From positions 3,199,962 through 3,263,961 of the forward strand of contig NZ_CP100416.1 of assembly GCF_026017845.1 (NCBI RefSeq): a stretch of DNA of 64,000 bases. Reading direction: 5' to 3'. A program made the position numbers and the translations under genes. The stretch comes from Amycolatopsis mediterranei. Lineage in GTDB: Bacteria; Actinomycetota; Actinomycetes; Mycobacteriales; Pseudonocardiaceae. Positions 17,295 to 26,261 of the stretch are shown piece by piece (within the stretch, counting starts at the first letter, position 1; each line of letters starts with the position of its first letter). The notes beneath the pieces were generated by a model. That model had not been told where the DNA came from. It made no database searches and saw only the letters and a program-made list of their open reading frames with translations.

Positions 17295-18260
17295 GTGGAA
17301 TCCGGCTACGACGAGGTGGATCGTCGGCTCGTGCACGCCTTGCAGATCAACGGCCGCGCCCCCTTCAGCACGATCGCCGAGGTGCTCGGCGTGTCGGATC
17401 GCACCATCGCCCGCCGGTACGCGAAGTTGCGGTCGGCGGGGGCGGTGCGGGTCCTCGGCGGGGTCGACCCGACCGCACTGGGCGCGGTGCTGTGGTTCCT
17501 GCGGGTGCGCTGCGCGCCCGCCGCCTCGCTCCCGGTCGCCGAGGCGCTGGCCCGGCGCCCCGACACGTCGTGGGTGAGCATCACCTCCGGAGGCACCGAG
17601 ATCGCCTGCACGGTCCGCACCGAGAGCGAGGCGGACAGCGAGGCGTTGCTGCTGGCCAAGCTGCCCCGCACGCCGCGCGTGGAGGGCGTGACCGCACATT
17701 CCGTGCTGCACGCGTTCTACGGCGGCCCGGACAACCTGGTCGCCAAGCTCGGGTCGCTGGACGAGGAGGCGATCGAGCGGCTGCGCCCGCCGCCGGTGCC
17801 GCACCGGCCGGAACCGATGCGGCTCGACGACGGGGACCGCAAGCTCCTCGCCGCGCTCGCCACCGACGGCCGGGCCGAGCTCGAGCAGCTGGCCGCGGTG
17901 ACCGGCTGGTCGCCGACGACGGTCCGGCGCCGGATGACCGAACTGCGCGAACGCGGCGTGCTGTACCTGGACATCGACGTCGACGGACGCCTGTTCGGTG
18001 TCGGCCCGCGAACCCTGCTCTGGCTGTCGGTCGCCCCGGCGTACCTGGAAGAGGCCGGTACGGCGCTGGCCGGGCACCCGGAGATCGCGTTCGCCGCCGC
18101 CACGACCGGGCCGACGAACCTCTACGCCAGCGTGGTGTGCGCGAACCAGCGAGAGCTGTACCGCTACTTGACCACCCGGGTCGCCGCACTGCCGGCGATC
18201 AGCCACATCGAGACCGCGCCGGTGATCAAGACCGTCAAGCGGGCCGCAAACCGGACCTAG
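17295..18260 (+). CDS. Lrp/AsnC-family regulator with two tandem modules
   Basis: The 321-aa product contains two Lrp-like units. The first has a helix-turn-helix at about 5-55 (DEVDRRLVHALQINGRAPFSTIAEVLGVSDRTIARRY) followed by a sensing domain. The second has another HTH at about 177-225 (DRKLLAALATDGRAELEQLAAVTGWSPTTVRRRM) and its own ligand-binding half. Single-unit Lrp proteins are about 150 aa, so this is the duplicated form found in actinomycetes. It is divergent from the aromatic monooxygenase and probably controls it. The GTG at 17295 starts exactly at the first HTH; the longer upstream frame overlaps the monooxygenase coding strand and is rejected. Confidence 0.85.
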   Translation: MESGYDEVDRRLVHALQINGRAPFSTIAEVLGVSDRTIARRYAKLRSAGAVRVLGGVDPTALGAVLWFLRVRCAPAASLPVAEALARRPDTSWVSITSGGTEIACTVRTESEADSEALLLAKLPRTPRVEGVTAHSVLHAFYGGPDNLVAKLGSLDEEAIERLRPPPVPHRPEPMRLDDGDRKLLAALATDGRAELEQLAAVTGWSPTTVRRRMTELRERGVLYLDIDVDGRLFGVGPRTLLWLSVAPAYLEEAGTALAGHPEIAFAAATTGPTNLYASVVCANQRELYRYLTTRVAALPAISHIETAPVIKTVKRAANRT

Positions 18261-18310
18261 CGGGCCGGTGGTGCCGCGTCCGCCGGGAACGGCACCCGCG
18301 TCCGCCGGGC

Positions 18311-19003
18311 ATGAGTAAGGTCGCGGGCGAGTGGTGGAGCAACTGGGAGGTGGTCACCGCGATTCCGTCCACGATGCAGCAGGTCGCCATCCTGGTGATC
18401 CTGGTGCTTCCCGGTGTCTTCTACCAGGCGGTCCGCGACCGGCTGAAGGGCCCGCTGGCCGCGGAGCGGGAGCCGGGCAACCGGCTGCTGCGGGTGATGG
18501 CCGTCAGTGCGCTCCTCGACGTGTGCTACGCCCTCGTCGCCGGTCCCTGGCTGGTCGAAATGGCCGTCGGCAACGGCCCGGGCCCCCTTTCCGGCGTGGC
18601 CCACCATCCCCGCACGGCGGGGCTGATCGCGCTGCTGCTGGTGGTGGCCGTCCCGACGGGACTGGCCTGGGCCGAAGCGGCGCTGGTGCGGCGCCGGGGC
18701 CGGCCGGTCTACGACCCGGTGCCCACGGCTTGGGACGCGTTGTTCCGGCGGCGCAGCAGTTGTTTCGTGCGGGTGCGGACGAAATCCGGGGCCTGGGTAG
18801 GGGGTTGGTACGGGCGGAATTCCTTCGCCGCCGCATACCCGCAAACCGCCGACCTGTTCCTGGAGTCCCAATATCGCTTGACGGCGGACGGCACTTTCCT
18901 GGAGAAGATGCCCGCAACCGGCGGGGTCTACATCAGCGGCGCCGAGGTGGAGGTGCTCGAGATCCTTGAACGAGAACAAGTTCACGACGAACGAGAACGC
19001 TGA
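18311..19003 (+). CDS. DUF6338-type membrane protein
   Basis: The 230-aa product has three probable transmembrane segments (about 20-42, 60-85 and 100-125). A cytosolic C-terminal domain of about 90 residues follows, rich in small beta strands (VRVRTKSGAWVGGWYG...YPQTADLFLE...GVYISGAEVEVLEI). I associate this with the DUF6338 family from memory. Function is unknown. It overlaps a small acidic ORF at its 3' end by 38 bp, suggesting translational coupling, and lies next to the CHAT and solenoid genes, though on the opposite strand. Confidence 0.7.
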   Translation: MSKVAGEWWSNWEVVTAIPSTMQQVAILVILVLPGVFYQAVRDRLKGPLAAEREPGNRLLRVMAVSALLDVCYALVAGPWLVEMAVGNGPGPLSGVAHHPRTAGLIALLLVVAVPTGLAWAEAALVRRRGRPVYDPVPTAWDALFRRRSSCFVRVRTKSGAWVGGWYGRNSFAAAYPQTADLFLESQYRLTADGTFLEKMPATGGVYISGAEVEVLEILEREQVHDERER

Positions 19004-19160
19004 AACGCTCGCGGAGAACCTGCTGGCCACGGCCGAGGGCGGCGGCCTGCGCGGCTATCACCCCGTCGACGCGGCGGAGGAACCGGCCACACCGCCCTCC
19101 GGCCCCGGCGGCGTCGGCCTCCCCGATCCGCCGGCCGAGGCGCCGGCCGAGGCGGACTAG
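18966..19160 (+). CDS. Small acidic hypothetical protein overlapping the DUF6338 gene
   Basis: A TTG at 18966, 11 nt after a GGAGG-like site inside the upstream gene, opens a 64-aa frame. The product has an Asn/Glu-rich N-terminal helix (ENAETLAENLLATAEGGGL) and a Pro/Ala/Glu-rich, probably disordered tail. Length and composition resemble small partner proteins encoded directly after membrane proteins, but I cannot name a family. The non-standard start and the 38-bp overlap make it moderately uncertain. Confidence 0.5.
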   Translation: MNENKFTTNENAETLAENLLATAEGGGLRGYHPVDAAEEPATPPSGPGGVGLPDPPAEAPAEAD

Positions 19161-19203
19161 GGGTGTGTCTGGCAAAGGTCTTGGCTGACGGCTGAGATGC
19201 TGC

Positions 19204-22200
19204 CTACGGGCCGAAGTGGCAATGTGCCGCCCACAGCCAGGGCTCCTCGGGCCTTCTCTGCCGGGCCCAGAGCGTGGCCTCGCGCACGGCGTGCGCCGGT
19301 CCATCGCCCTGCGTGCGCAGGATGTCGTACGTCCGCACGGTGAGCGCGGCGGCAGCGCGGTCCGTGGTCGGCCACAGCGTGGCGACGACGTGCCGGTATC
19401 CGGCGAGCTGGAAGGCGGCCGCCACGTGCAGTGACTCGTCCGCGAGCGGCTTGCTGCCGCGTGCCGTGTCACAGGCCGCCAGGAAGGCCAGCTCCGCGCC
19501 GTGGAGCCGCAGGTCGGAGACGTCGCGCAGGGCCAGCTCCCCGTCGTGCAGCACCAGGTGGGCGCGCAGCGGCGAGCCGTCGCCCGCGGCTTGTGCGTGG
19601 CACGCCAGGTGGACCCAGGGTGCCGACTTCAGCGCGGTCAGCACGGCCGTCTTGGTCGCCGCCTCGCCCGAGAGACCGCGTGTCTTCGGGAACAAGGTGC
19701 GCAGCAGCTGCTCTTCCTGGACCGCCGCGGGCAGGTCCGGGTGGCCTGGCGTCCTCGGCATCGTGACCACCAGCAGTTCCTCGGGGACGGGACGCCCCGG
19801 GCCGCCGCGCCGCAGCAGTGACCGCACCAACGGCGTGTAGGACGAGACCACCCGGTCCGGCACGGTGTCGCCGGTGCCGCGCCGGTGGTGTCCCGCCGCG
19901 TGCAGCGGAAGGAAGGCCAGGAGCCCGGTGGGGCACCACCACAGGCGCGGCCGCCCCGCGGCCGCCGGACCCAGCGCGTCGAGCACCGGTCCGGTCACGT
20001 GGTCCCACAGCCAGGAGAGGACGCCGTGCACGGCCTCGCTCGGCCGCCCTCCACGGTGGGCGGTGTCGATCGCCTCCTGCAGCGCGACCACGTGGGCCGC
20101 CACGGATTCCGGCGTCAGGCCGGGCAACGGCACAGTACTGAGCTGGTCCGCCGTGAGCAGGAGCGCGTCCGAGCCGACCGCACTCACGTTCACCACGACC
20201 ACCGGGCCCCGCCGCGCGGCTTGCAGCAGCCGCCGCACGGGAGGCGGCCGGAGGAAATCGTGGAACCCGGGGAGCGTCCGGATCTCGCCGAGGACGTCAC
20301 CGCCCGCCTGTGCCACCGCGTGCCGCATCTCGTACGGAACGACGACATGGGGTTCGGCGGGGTCCATCCGCGCGGCGAAGCGGTGGACCCATTGCTCGAG
20401 GTTCCACGCCAAGAACCGCTGCCAGACCCCGGGATGACAGCGCTGCAGCTCGCGGACCTCGTCGTGATCCGCCAGCGCACCACCGTTTTCCAGGGCCTCG
20501 CCCAGCAGGATGCCGCGGCCCTGTTCGAGCAGGCGGAGTGCGCCTTCCGGGTCCGCATTGCGGAGCGCATAGGCCGCCGCGTCCGACGCGGCAGCGGGAT
20601 ATCGGGCCAGCAGCCGCATCCGGTCGAGCTCGGTGAGTTCGTGACGCCCCGCCGCGGCCAGCGTCTCGACCGCGAACGCGCCGGCTTCGGCCGCTTCCGC
20701 CGGCCTTCCGGCCTCCCAGGCGGCCGCCGCCCACGCGATCGCGCCTCGGACACGATCGCCCGGAGCGGCGGTGTCCATGCCGGCCAGGCGTCGTCCGGAG
20801 TCGACGGCATCGCGCAAGGAATCGGTGCTGCCCGTGCGTTGGTAGTGGCGGAGCCCGACGCGCGCCAGCGCCTCCAGGACCACGGGATCATCCCGGCCGG
20901 CGCCGCCGCGATGGCCGAGAGCGTGCTGCACCGTCGCGATCGCCGCGTCGAGGTCCTCGTGTGCCGCCCGGTCGTCGTACCGTCGCAGGAAAAGGTCGGC
21001 CAGCAGGGCCAGCCGTGGTCCGCGGCGCGGGTCGTCGGCCGCCGTGTGGTGGAGCGCTTCGCGGCGCAGCGCAATGGCCTCGTCCAAGGATCCGGGCGCT
21101 CCGTCTCGGCGAAGACGGGAGCTCATCGCGGCAGCCAGCTCGCTCAGGAGCATCGCCCGCTCGGGGTGGTCGGGCGGTGCTGTCGCCACCGCCTCGCGCA
21201 GGAGCCCCAGGCTCTCGTCGGCGGACTGCGCGGAACCGGTGAGCTCGTAGTGCAGCTGCAGCAGCATGCCGAGCCCGGCGACGTGGACGGCACGTTCCCC
21301 GCGGTCGTCGCCGGGGGCCTCGGCCAAACCCAGGTGGCGCATCGCGATCGCCTCTTCGAGGCCGGCCGGATCATGGGTCCGGGCGTACCGCTGCGCGAGG
21401 TCCGAGCCGAGGTGGTAGTGCATCTTGGCGCGCAGGACCGGGTCGGCTGTGTTCCGGGCCGCGGTGCGCTGCAGCTCGATGGCCTCGTCCAACGCGCCGT
21501 GCGACTCCTGATGCCCGCTCAGGGCCTGCAGCGCCAGGGACAGCGCCGCCTGCCGCTCGGCGAGCCGCGGATCGTCCGGCGGAGTGGCGGCGACGGCGGC
21601 GCGGGCCGCGTTCACGGCGGCAGCGGCGTCCTCGGGCGAACGGTTCAGCCGGTGCAGGTCGACGAGGGTCTTCGCCAGGTTGGCCAGGCTGAGCGGGAGC
21701 CGCGGATCGTCAGGTGGCAGCAAATCGGCCGCGGTGCGGTAGGCGTCCGCGGCCTCGCGCAGGTGGGCGGGTTCGAGCGTGCCACCGGCTGTGGGGAGGC
21801 CGGCCCGCAGCGCGTAGGCGAACCGGAACGCCAAGTCGCCGCGCCTCACGGCCGGGACGTCGTCGGCGAGGGTCCGCAGCGCCGAGCGGTACAACTCGAC
21901 GGCTTTCCCCAGCAGGCCCGGGTCCGCCCGGGTCCGCCGCCACTCTTGGAAGCACAACTCGGCCGTGTCGGAAGCCCGCTGCGCATACGCCGGATGGTCG
22001 GGCGGTGTCCGCGCCACGGCTTCCTGGCCCGCAGCAATGGCTTCCGCAGCCACGGCGGGATCACCGGCGGCCCGGTGCAGCGACGCCAGCGCCGACGCGA
22101 GCACGGCCAGGACCCGAGGCGTGTCGATCGCCCCCTTGTCGGCCTGCGCCGCTTCCCGCAGTGCGGCCACGGCGTCGGCGGCCGCGTCGAGATCGCCCGT

Positions 22201-22758
22201 CTCCCGGTGGACGTGCCAGGAGACGGTGCCCAGGTTGAACAGACGCTCGCAGCGGTCAGCTCCCGAGGGCGGAAAATCGTCCCGCGCGGCGCGCATCGAC
22301 CGGGTGGCGTCGACGAGATACCGCTGGTTGCCCGTGCGCTCGAAGCACGTGAACAGCGCGAGGCCGCGTTCGTAGTCATAGCGCGGCAACCGCTCCAACG
22401 CCGTGTCCAGGTCTCCGCCGGAATCGGCATAAAGCTGCTCGATCGCCGCGGGTACCCGGCCGCCGGAATGGCGGTAGTGCACGAGCAGCCTCGTCGCCAA
22501 GGTCAATTCCTCCGGATCCGGTCCGTCGGGTGCCACCATGCAGCGGGACCACAGCAACCAGCCCGCGACTTCGAACACCTCCGCCGGCTTCCACGTCATG
22601 CTCAGCGAGCGGACCAACTCACGCGCTTCACCGGCCGCCTCCGGGGCCATGACGTCATCGACGTGGCCCGCGTTGAAGCGGCGCAACCGGCTCCGCAGCG
22701 CGCCGAGGAGCGCCTCGGCCGACGTGCTCTTACGGCCAGAACTGCCCGTCACCGGCAC
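19204..22758 (-). CDS. TPR-CHAT caspase-like protease protein, 1184 aa
   Basis: The first about 850 residues are a long helical array of tetratricopeptide-like repeats, with recurring patterns such as LDEAIELQRTA and DEAIALRREAL. The C-terminal about 330 residues are a CHAT domain. It has WVHLACHAQA with His1054 and the ELAFLAACDTARG motif with Cys1096, the expected catalytic pair of clan CD peptidases, plus a following VVATLWPTTD segment typical of the fold. CHAT proteases cut a specific partner when their sensor part is engaged. The gene lies 93 bp downstream of a 1097-aa solenoid protein on the same strand, so the two are likely one operon. The start GTG at 22758 is the best available. Confidence 0.88.
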   Translation of the reverse strand: MPVTGSSGRKSTSAEALLGALRSRLRRFNAGHVDDVMAPEAAGEARELVRSLSMTWKPAEVFEVAGWLLWSRCMVAPDGPDPEELTLATRLLVHYRHSGGRVPAAIEQLYADSGGDLDTALERLPRYDYERGLALFTCFERTGNQRYLVDATRSMRAARDDFPPSGADRCERLFNLGTVSWHVHRETGDLDAAADAVAALREAAQADKGAIDTPRVLAVLASALASLHRAAGDPAVAAEAIAAGQEAVARTPPDHPAYAQRASDTAELCFQEWRRTRADPGLLGKAVELYRSALRTLADDVPAVRRGDLAFRFAYALRAGLPTAGGTLEPAHLREAADAYRTAADLLPPDDPRLPLSLANLAKTLVDLHRLNRSPEDAAAAVNAARAAVAATPPDDPRLAERQAALSLALQALSGHQESHGALDEAIELQRTAARNTADPVLRAKMHYHLGSDLAQRYARTHDPAGLEEAIAMRHLGLAEAPGDDRGERAVHVAGLGMLLQLHYELTGSAQSADESLGLLREAVATAPPDHPERAMLLSELAAAMSSRLRRDGAPGSLDEAIALRREALHHTAADDPRRGPRLALLADLFLRRYDDRAAHEDLDAAIATVQHALGHRGGAGRDDPVVLEALARVGLRHYQRTGSTDSLRDAVDSGRRLAGMDTAAPGDRVRGAIAWAAAAWEAGRPAEAAEAGAFAVETLAAAGRHELTELDRMRLLARYPAAASDAAAYALRNADPEGALRLLEQGRGILLGEALENGGALADHDEVRELQRCHPGVWQRFLAWNLEQWVHRFAARMDPAEPHVVVPYEMRHAVAQAGGDVLGEIRTLPGFHDFLRPPPVRRLLQAARRGPVVVVNVSAVGSDALLLTADQLSTVPLPGLTPESVAAHVVALQEAIDTAHRGGRPSEAVHGVLSWLWDHVTGPVLDALGPAAAGRPRLWWCPTGLLAFLPLHAAGHHRRGTGDTVPDRVVSSYTPLVRSLLRRGGPGRPVPEELLVVTMPRTPGHPDLPAAVQEEQLLRTLFPKTRGLSGEAATKTAVLTALKSAPWVHLACHAQAAGDGSPLRAHLVLHDGELALRDVSDLRLHGAELAFLAACDTARGSKPLADESLHVAAAFQLAGYRHVVATLWPTTDRAAAALTVRTYDILRTQGDGPAHAVREATLWARQRRPEEPWLWAAHCHFGP

Positions 22759-22851
22759 AGTATTGCGCCGTTCCCGGGATCAAACCGTTCCCTCACCGGC
22801 CATCGCCCGAACGGCCCACTCGGGGTCGTGGTCCGTGTCGAAGGCGCCCCT

Positions 22852-25800
22852 TCATTCCGGAGCAAGCGAGATACGCGACGCTCGATCCCGGACGTCGGCG
22901 TCGGAGTGGCCGCGCAAGGCCGTCACCAGCTCGCGCCACGGGCTCGGCCAGCCGGCCCGGGGACCGGCCTGACTCGCGATACCGGCCGCCAGTAACGCTT
23001 CCGCCGCGCCCGAACCCAACGCCTGAGCAGTGCCCAGCAGCTCGGGCCGCGCCGGGTCGTGGCCGGCCAGCCAGGTCGCCAGCCGGTCCGCCGCCTGCCA
23101 CGCCGGCGCCGGGCGGTCGGCGAGCGCGGCGATCCGGCGGACAGCCGGGAGCAGGTCGCCACGGCGGGGGAGGGCGGCGATCGCCAGCGTCAGCGCGTCC
23201 GTTCGGTACTCCGCGCTTTCCGCCAGCGTTGCCGAAAGCCGCTCCGCCGCGTCGCGCATCGTCTCGCCGGTGCCGTCCACGCGGGGCGCGAACCGGGTGA
23301 CGATGGAGCGCAACCGCTGGCGCGCCGGCTGGTCACGCCCTTCGATGACGACGTCGTCCTGCTCGATGAGCGTGGTGACCATCGCGTGCAACGGCGCCGG
23401 GTCGCCGGTGATCGTGCACGCCGCCAACACCGCCTCGACCGCCGATGGCCACGTCGCGGTGCTGGTCAGGTCGCCGATCCGGGCCACCAGCGCGGCGGAC
23501 CCCGCGCGGTCCCAGGCACTCCACGCCGGCCAGGCGGCCAAGCCGATCTGCGCGGTGTCCGGGTCGGCGCCGGTCGCCACGGTCCGCACCAGCGCGCCGT
23601 AGCGCGCTCGGTACTGCTCGGAGATGGTCGCCGGGGGAGTCTCGGTCACCGCCGTGGCCACCGCGGTCATCGTGGTCGCGTCGGTGAGCCACTGCCACGC
23701 GCGTTCGTCGTCGAGCAGCCGGCGCGCGGCCGACACCATCGCGCGGCGGAGGTCGCGGTGCAGGTCCGGGTCCGCCCACCGGGCGGCCAGCTCGCCGGCC
23801 GCGTCCGGCACGCGGTGCTCGGTCAGCAGCCGGATCGCCTCCTTGCGCGCCGTAAGCTTCTTGCCCGCCAGCACGGGACGGAGGGCGGCCATCAGCTCGT
23901 CCGGCGGGATGGCGCGGGCCGCCCGGCCGGCCGCGTACACCGCGACCCGGGCGCGCTCGGTGTCGGCGTAGCCGAGCAAGGTGCCCAGCGCGTCACCGGG
24001 CCGGTCGGTCCAGGCCAGGCCGGCCAGCGCGGCCTCGACCACGGCGACCTCGTCGTCCTGGAGGAACGGCCGCACGTCGTCGACGGCGGCGCCGGGCAGG
24101 CTCGCCAGGCGCCGCACCGCCGTCACCCGCTCCCAGACCGGCTTGCCGGGCGCGGTGGCGAGGTCGGCCAGCAGCTCGGCGTACCGGGCGACCTGACGCG
24201 GCAGCCAGTGCCGCAACGACCCGCCGAACACCGGGACCAGCCGGACACCACGGGCGACGAACCGGCCGTGCGGCGGCCGGTCCAGCACGCGGTCGAGCAG
24301 GTCGGTCCGGCGCGTGCTGATCGCGTTCGCCACGGTGGTCACCGTGATCGTGGACGGATCGCGGCGCAGCACCGTCTCGACGCGTTCGTCCCGGGTCGCG
24401 GGCGGGGCGAGCCACAGCTCGAGGGCCCACTGCACCGTGCTGTCGGCGGCGGCGCCGGTCGCTTCCCCCACGACGGCCTGGAGGTCGGGCATCGCCCACG
24501 CACGCCGGCGCAGGCCCGAGGCCAGGAGCAGCACCAGGTCGTAGCGGCCGGCGCGGGTGTCGGCCTCGATGCGCGGCCGCAGAGCGGACCACACGGCGTG
24601 CTCGGCGCCGCGGGGCAGGTCCTGGTCGAGCCGGTGCTGGGCGAGGGGGCGCGCGTGAGAACCGGACAGCTCCAGGATCCGCAGCCCGCTCTCGGCCAGC
24701 TCGGGCCGCGACGTGCGGGTGCCCTGCCGGACGAGGGTGACGGCCACGGTGCCGACCGCCTGGCGAACGCGCCACGACGCGTCCCTGGCCTGGACGGCGT
24801 CGGTGGCGAACTTGACCATTGTGGACGGATCGGCCGAGCGCAGCAGCCAGCCGGGGATCGCCGCGATGGCCGCGAGTGTGGCGTGGCGGACCGGCTCCTG
24901 CTCGTTGGTCAGCCGGGTCAGCGACGTCAGCACCCGGGCGACGACACCGGGGTCCCGGGTCGCGGCCGCCGCGCCGATCAGCAGCGAGTAGCCGGTGGCG
25001 CGCTCCACGGCGTTCGGCCGGGTCGTCTCGGCGCGCAGGTGGGGCTCGGCTTCGGCCCACGGCAACCGGGCGGTCGCCTCCCGCCGCAGCGCGGGGTCGT
25101 CGGCCACGGGGCGGGTGGCGAGCAGCCGGCGGGCGTGCTCGTGCCGCGACCGCCACGGCAGGACGTCGAGCAGCGCGGCCGGCAGCCCGGCCTGCCGGAG
25201 ATTCCGTTCGCCCAGCGCTCCACTGAGGACGGTCGCGCGCCGTGCGGGCGGGAGCCCGCGCACCAGCGCCGTCAACCGGGGCACGTCGGCGAGGAGGGTG
25301 CGCGCGAGCGAGGTCAAGGATTCGTCCGAGGCCCGCCGCAGAGCGCGTTCGATGCTCCGGCCCGGCCGGAACCGGATGCGCCGGGCGGAATCGGCGAGGA
25401 TGGCGACGACCCGGTCCGGATCGGCCGCGACCGCCGTGGCCAGCCAGTTGTCCGCGCCGGCCGGCAGCCCGGTCGGCGGCCCCGAGCGCGCGAGCAGGTC
25501 GACGACCTGGCCGGGGTCGTGCTCGACCAGGTGCTCCAGCGCGGGACCGAACCGGGCCCACACGGCGGTGCGGCCGGTACCGGCGGCGTCGGTCAGCCGG
25601 CGGCGCAGGTAAGCGAGCACGACGGCGGGGTGCCGGCGGGCCAGCGCGGCGAGGTTGGGCACGGCGAAGTCCAGTTCCGGCACCAGGGCCGTCACGGTAT
25701 CGGCTTCGCAAGCCGCCAGTACGGCGGCGGCTTCGTGGTCGCCGAAGCGGGCGCGGACCGGGGGCAGCAGGGCTTCGGCCCACTCGGTGGCGCCGGTGGC

Positions 25801-26145
25801 GCGCACCGCGCGGTAGAGCGTGTGCCGCCAGGCGGCCGGTGCGGTCGGCAGCGCCGCGATGAGGACGTCGAAGTGCAGGCCGCGGCGGGCGCAGTGGCTC
25901 ATGGCCAGGCCGGCGACGCGGGCGTCAGCCGCGACGAGGCAGTGGCGCAGGTGCGTGTCGTCGCCCGCGATGACGGCCATCGTCGCGGCCCAGGCGCGCG
26001 GAAGCCCGGGGACGGCGTCCAGCTCCGCGAGCAGAGCGGTCAGCTCCGCGGAACCGGCGAGCGCGCGTGCGGTATCGGCGAAGACCCGCCGCCGGGCCGG
26101 CGCGGCCAGCGGATCGATCCGGGCCAGCAGGGCGGGCATGTCCAT
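22852..26145 (-). CDS. Large alpha-solenoid (HEAT-like) protein of unknown function
   Basis: The 1097-aa sequence is almost entirely alpha-helical with repeated pairs of amphipathic helices. Examples are the segment around residue 705 (AAVDDVRPFLQDDEVAVVEAALAGLA), another around 740 (LGYADTERARVAVYAAGRAARA), and a third around 790 (RKEAIRLLTEHRVPDAAGELAARW). These spacings suit HEAT or PBS-lyase-type repeats that make a protein-binding superhelix. No catalytic motif, signal peptide or membrane segment is visible. It is upstream of, and close to, the TPR-CHAT gene on the same strand, so a sensor, scaffold or substrate role for that protease is plausible but unproven. Confidence 0.75.
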   Translation of the reverse strand: MDMPALLARIDPLAAPARRRVFADTARALAGSAELTALLAELDAVPGLPRAWAATMAVIAGDDTHLRHCLVAADARVAGLAMSHCARRGLHFDVLIAALPTAPAAWRHTLYRAVRATGATEWAEALLPPVRARFGDHEAAAVLAACEADTVTALVPELDFAVPNLAALARRHPAVVLAYLRRRLTDAAGTGRTAVWARFGPALEHLVEHDPGQVVDLLARSGPPTGLPAGADNWLATAVAADPDRVVAILADSARRIRFRPGRSIERALRRASDESLTSLARTLLADVPRLTALVRGLPPARRATVLSGALGERNLRQAGLPAALLDVLPWRSRHEHARRLLATRPVADDPALRREATARLPWAEAEPHLRAETTRPNAVERATGYSLLIGAAAATRDPGVVARVLTSLTRLTNEQEPVRHATLAAIAAIPGWLLRSADPSTMVKFATDAVQARDASWRVRQAVGTVAVTLVRQGTRTSRPELAESGLRILELSGSHARPLAQHRLDQDLPRGAEHAVWSALRPRIEADTRAGRYDLVLLLASGLRRRAWAMPDLQAVVGEATGAAADSTVQWALELWLAPPATRDERVETVLRRDPSTITVTTVANAISTRRTDLLDRVLDRPPHGRFVARGVRLVPVFGGSLRHWLPRQVARYAELLADLATAPGKPVWERVTAVRRLASLPGAAVDDVRPFLQDDEVAVVEAALAGLAWTDRPGDALGTLLGYADTERARVAVYAAGRAARAIPPDELMAALRPVLAGKKLTARKEAIRLLTEHRVPDAAGELAARWADPDLHRDLRRAMVSAARRLLDDERAWQWLTDATTMTAVATAVTETPPATISEQYRARYGALVRTVATGADPDTAQIGLAAWPAWSAWDRAGSAALVARIGDLTSTATWPSAVEAVLAACTITGDPAPLHAMVTTLIEQDDVVIEGRDQPARQRLRSIVTRFAPRVDGTGETMRDAAERLSATLAESAEYRTDALTLAIAALPRRGDLLPAVRRIAALADRPAPAWQAADRLATWLAGHDPARPELLGTAQALGSGAAEALLAAGIASQAGPRAGWPSPWRELVTALRGHSDADVRDRASRISLAPE

Positions 26146-26261
26146 TTCGGCGATTGTTCCCGATCATGGGGCCGTCGCCAACGCATTTCCGTTCGGCGTC
26201 GGGCGAAAACCCCTGGAGAACCGCCGAATCCTTGGTGAACACCGCAGGTGGACCGGCTCGG

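Noticed and set aside
15573..18206. 877-aa minus-strand frame spanning the second monooxygenase and Lrp genes
   Set aside because: Crosses two real genes on different strands and reads as biased low-complexity sequence.
19885..22995. 1036-aa plus-strand frame opposite the CHAT gene
   Set aside because: Antisense and compositionally biased; the minus strand shows TPR and CHAT motifs.
23059..26238. 1059-aa plus-strand frame opposite the solenoid gene
   Set aside because: Arg/Gly/Gln-rich shadow with no ordered protein pattern; the minus-strand frame is helical and repeat-structured.
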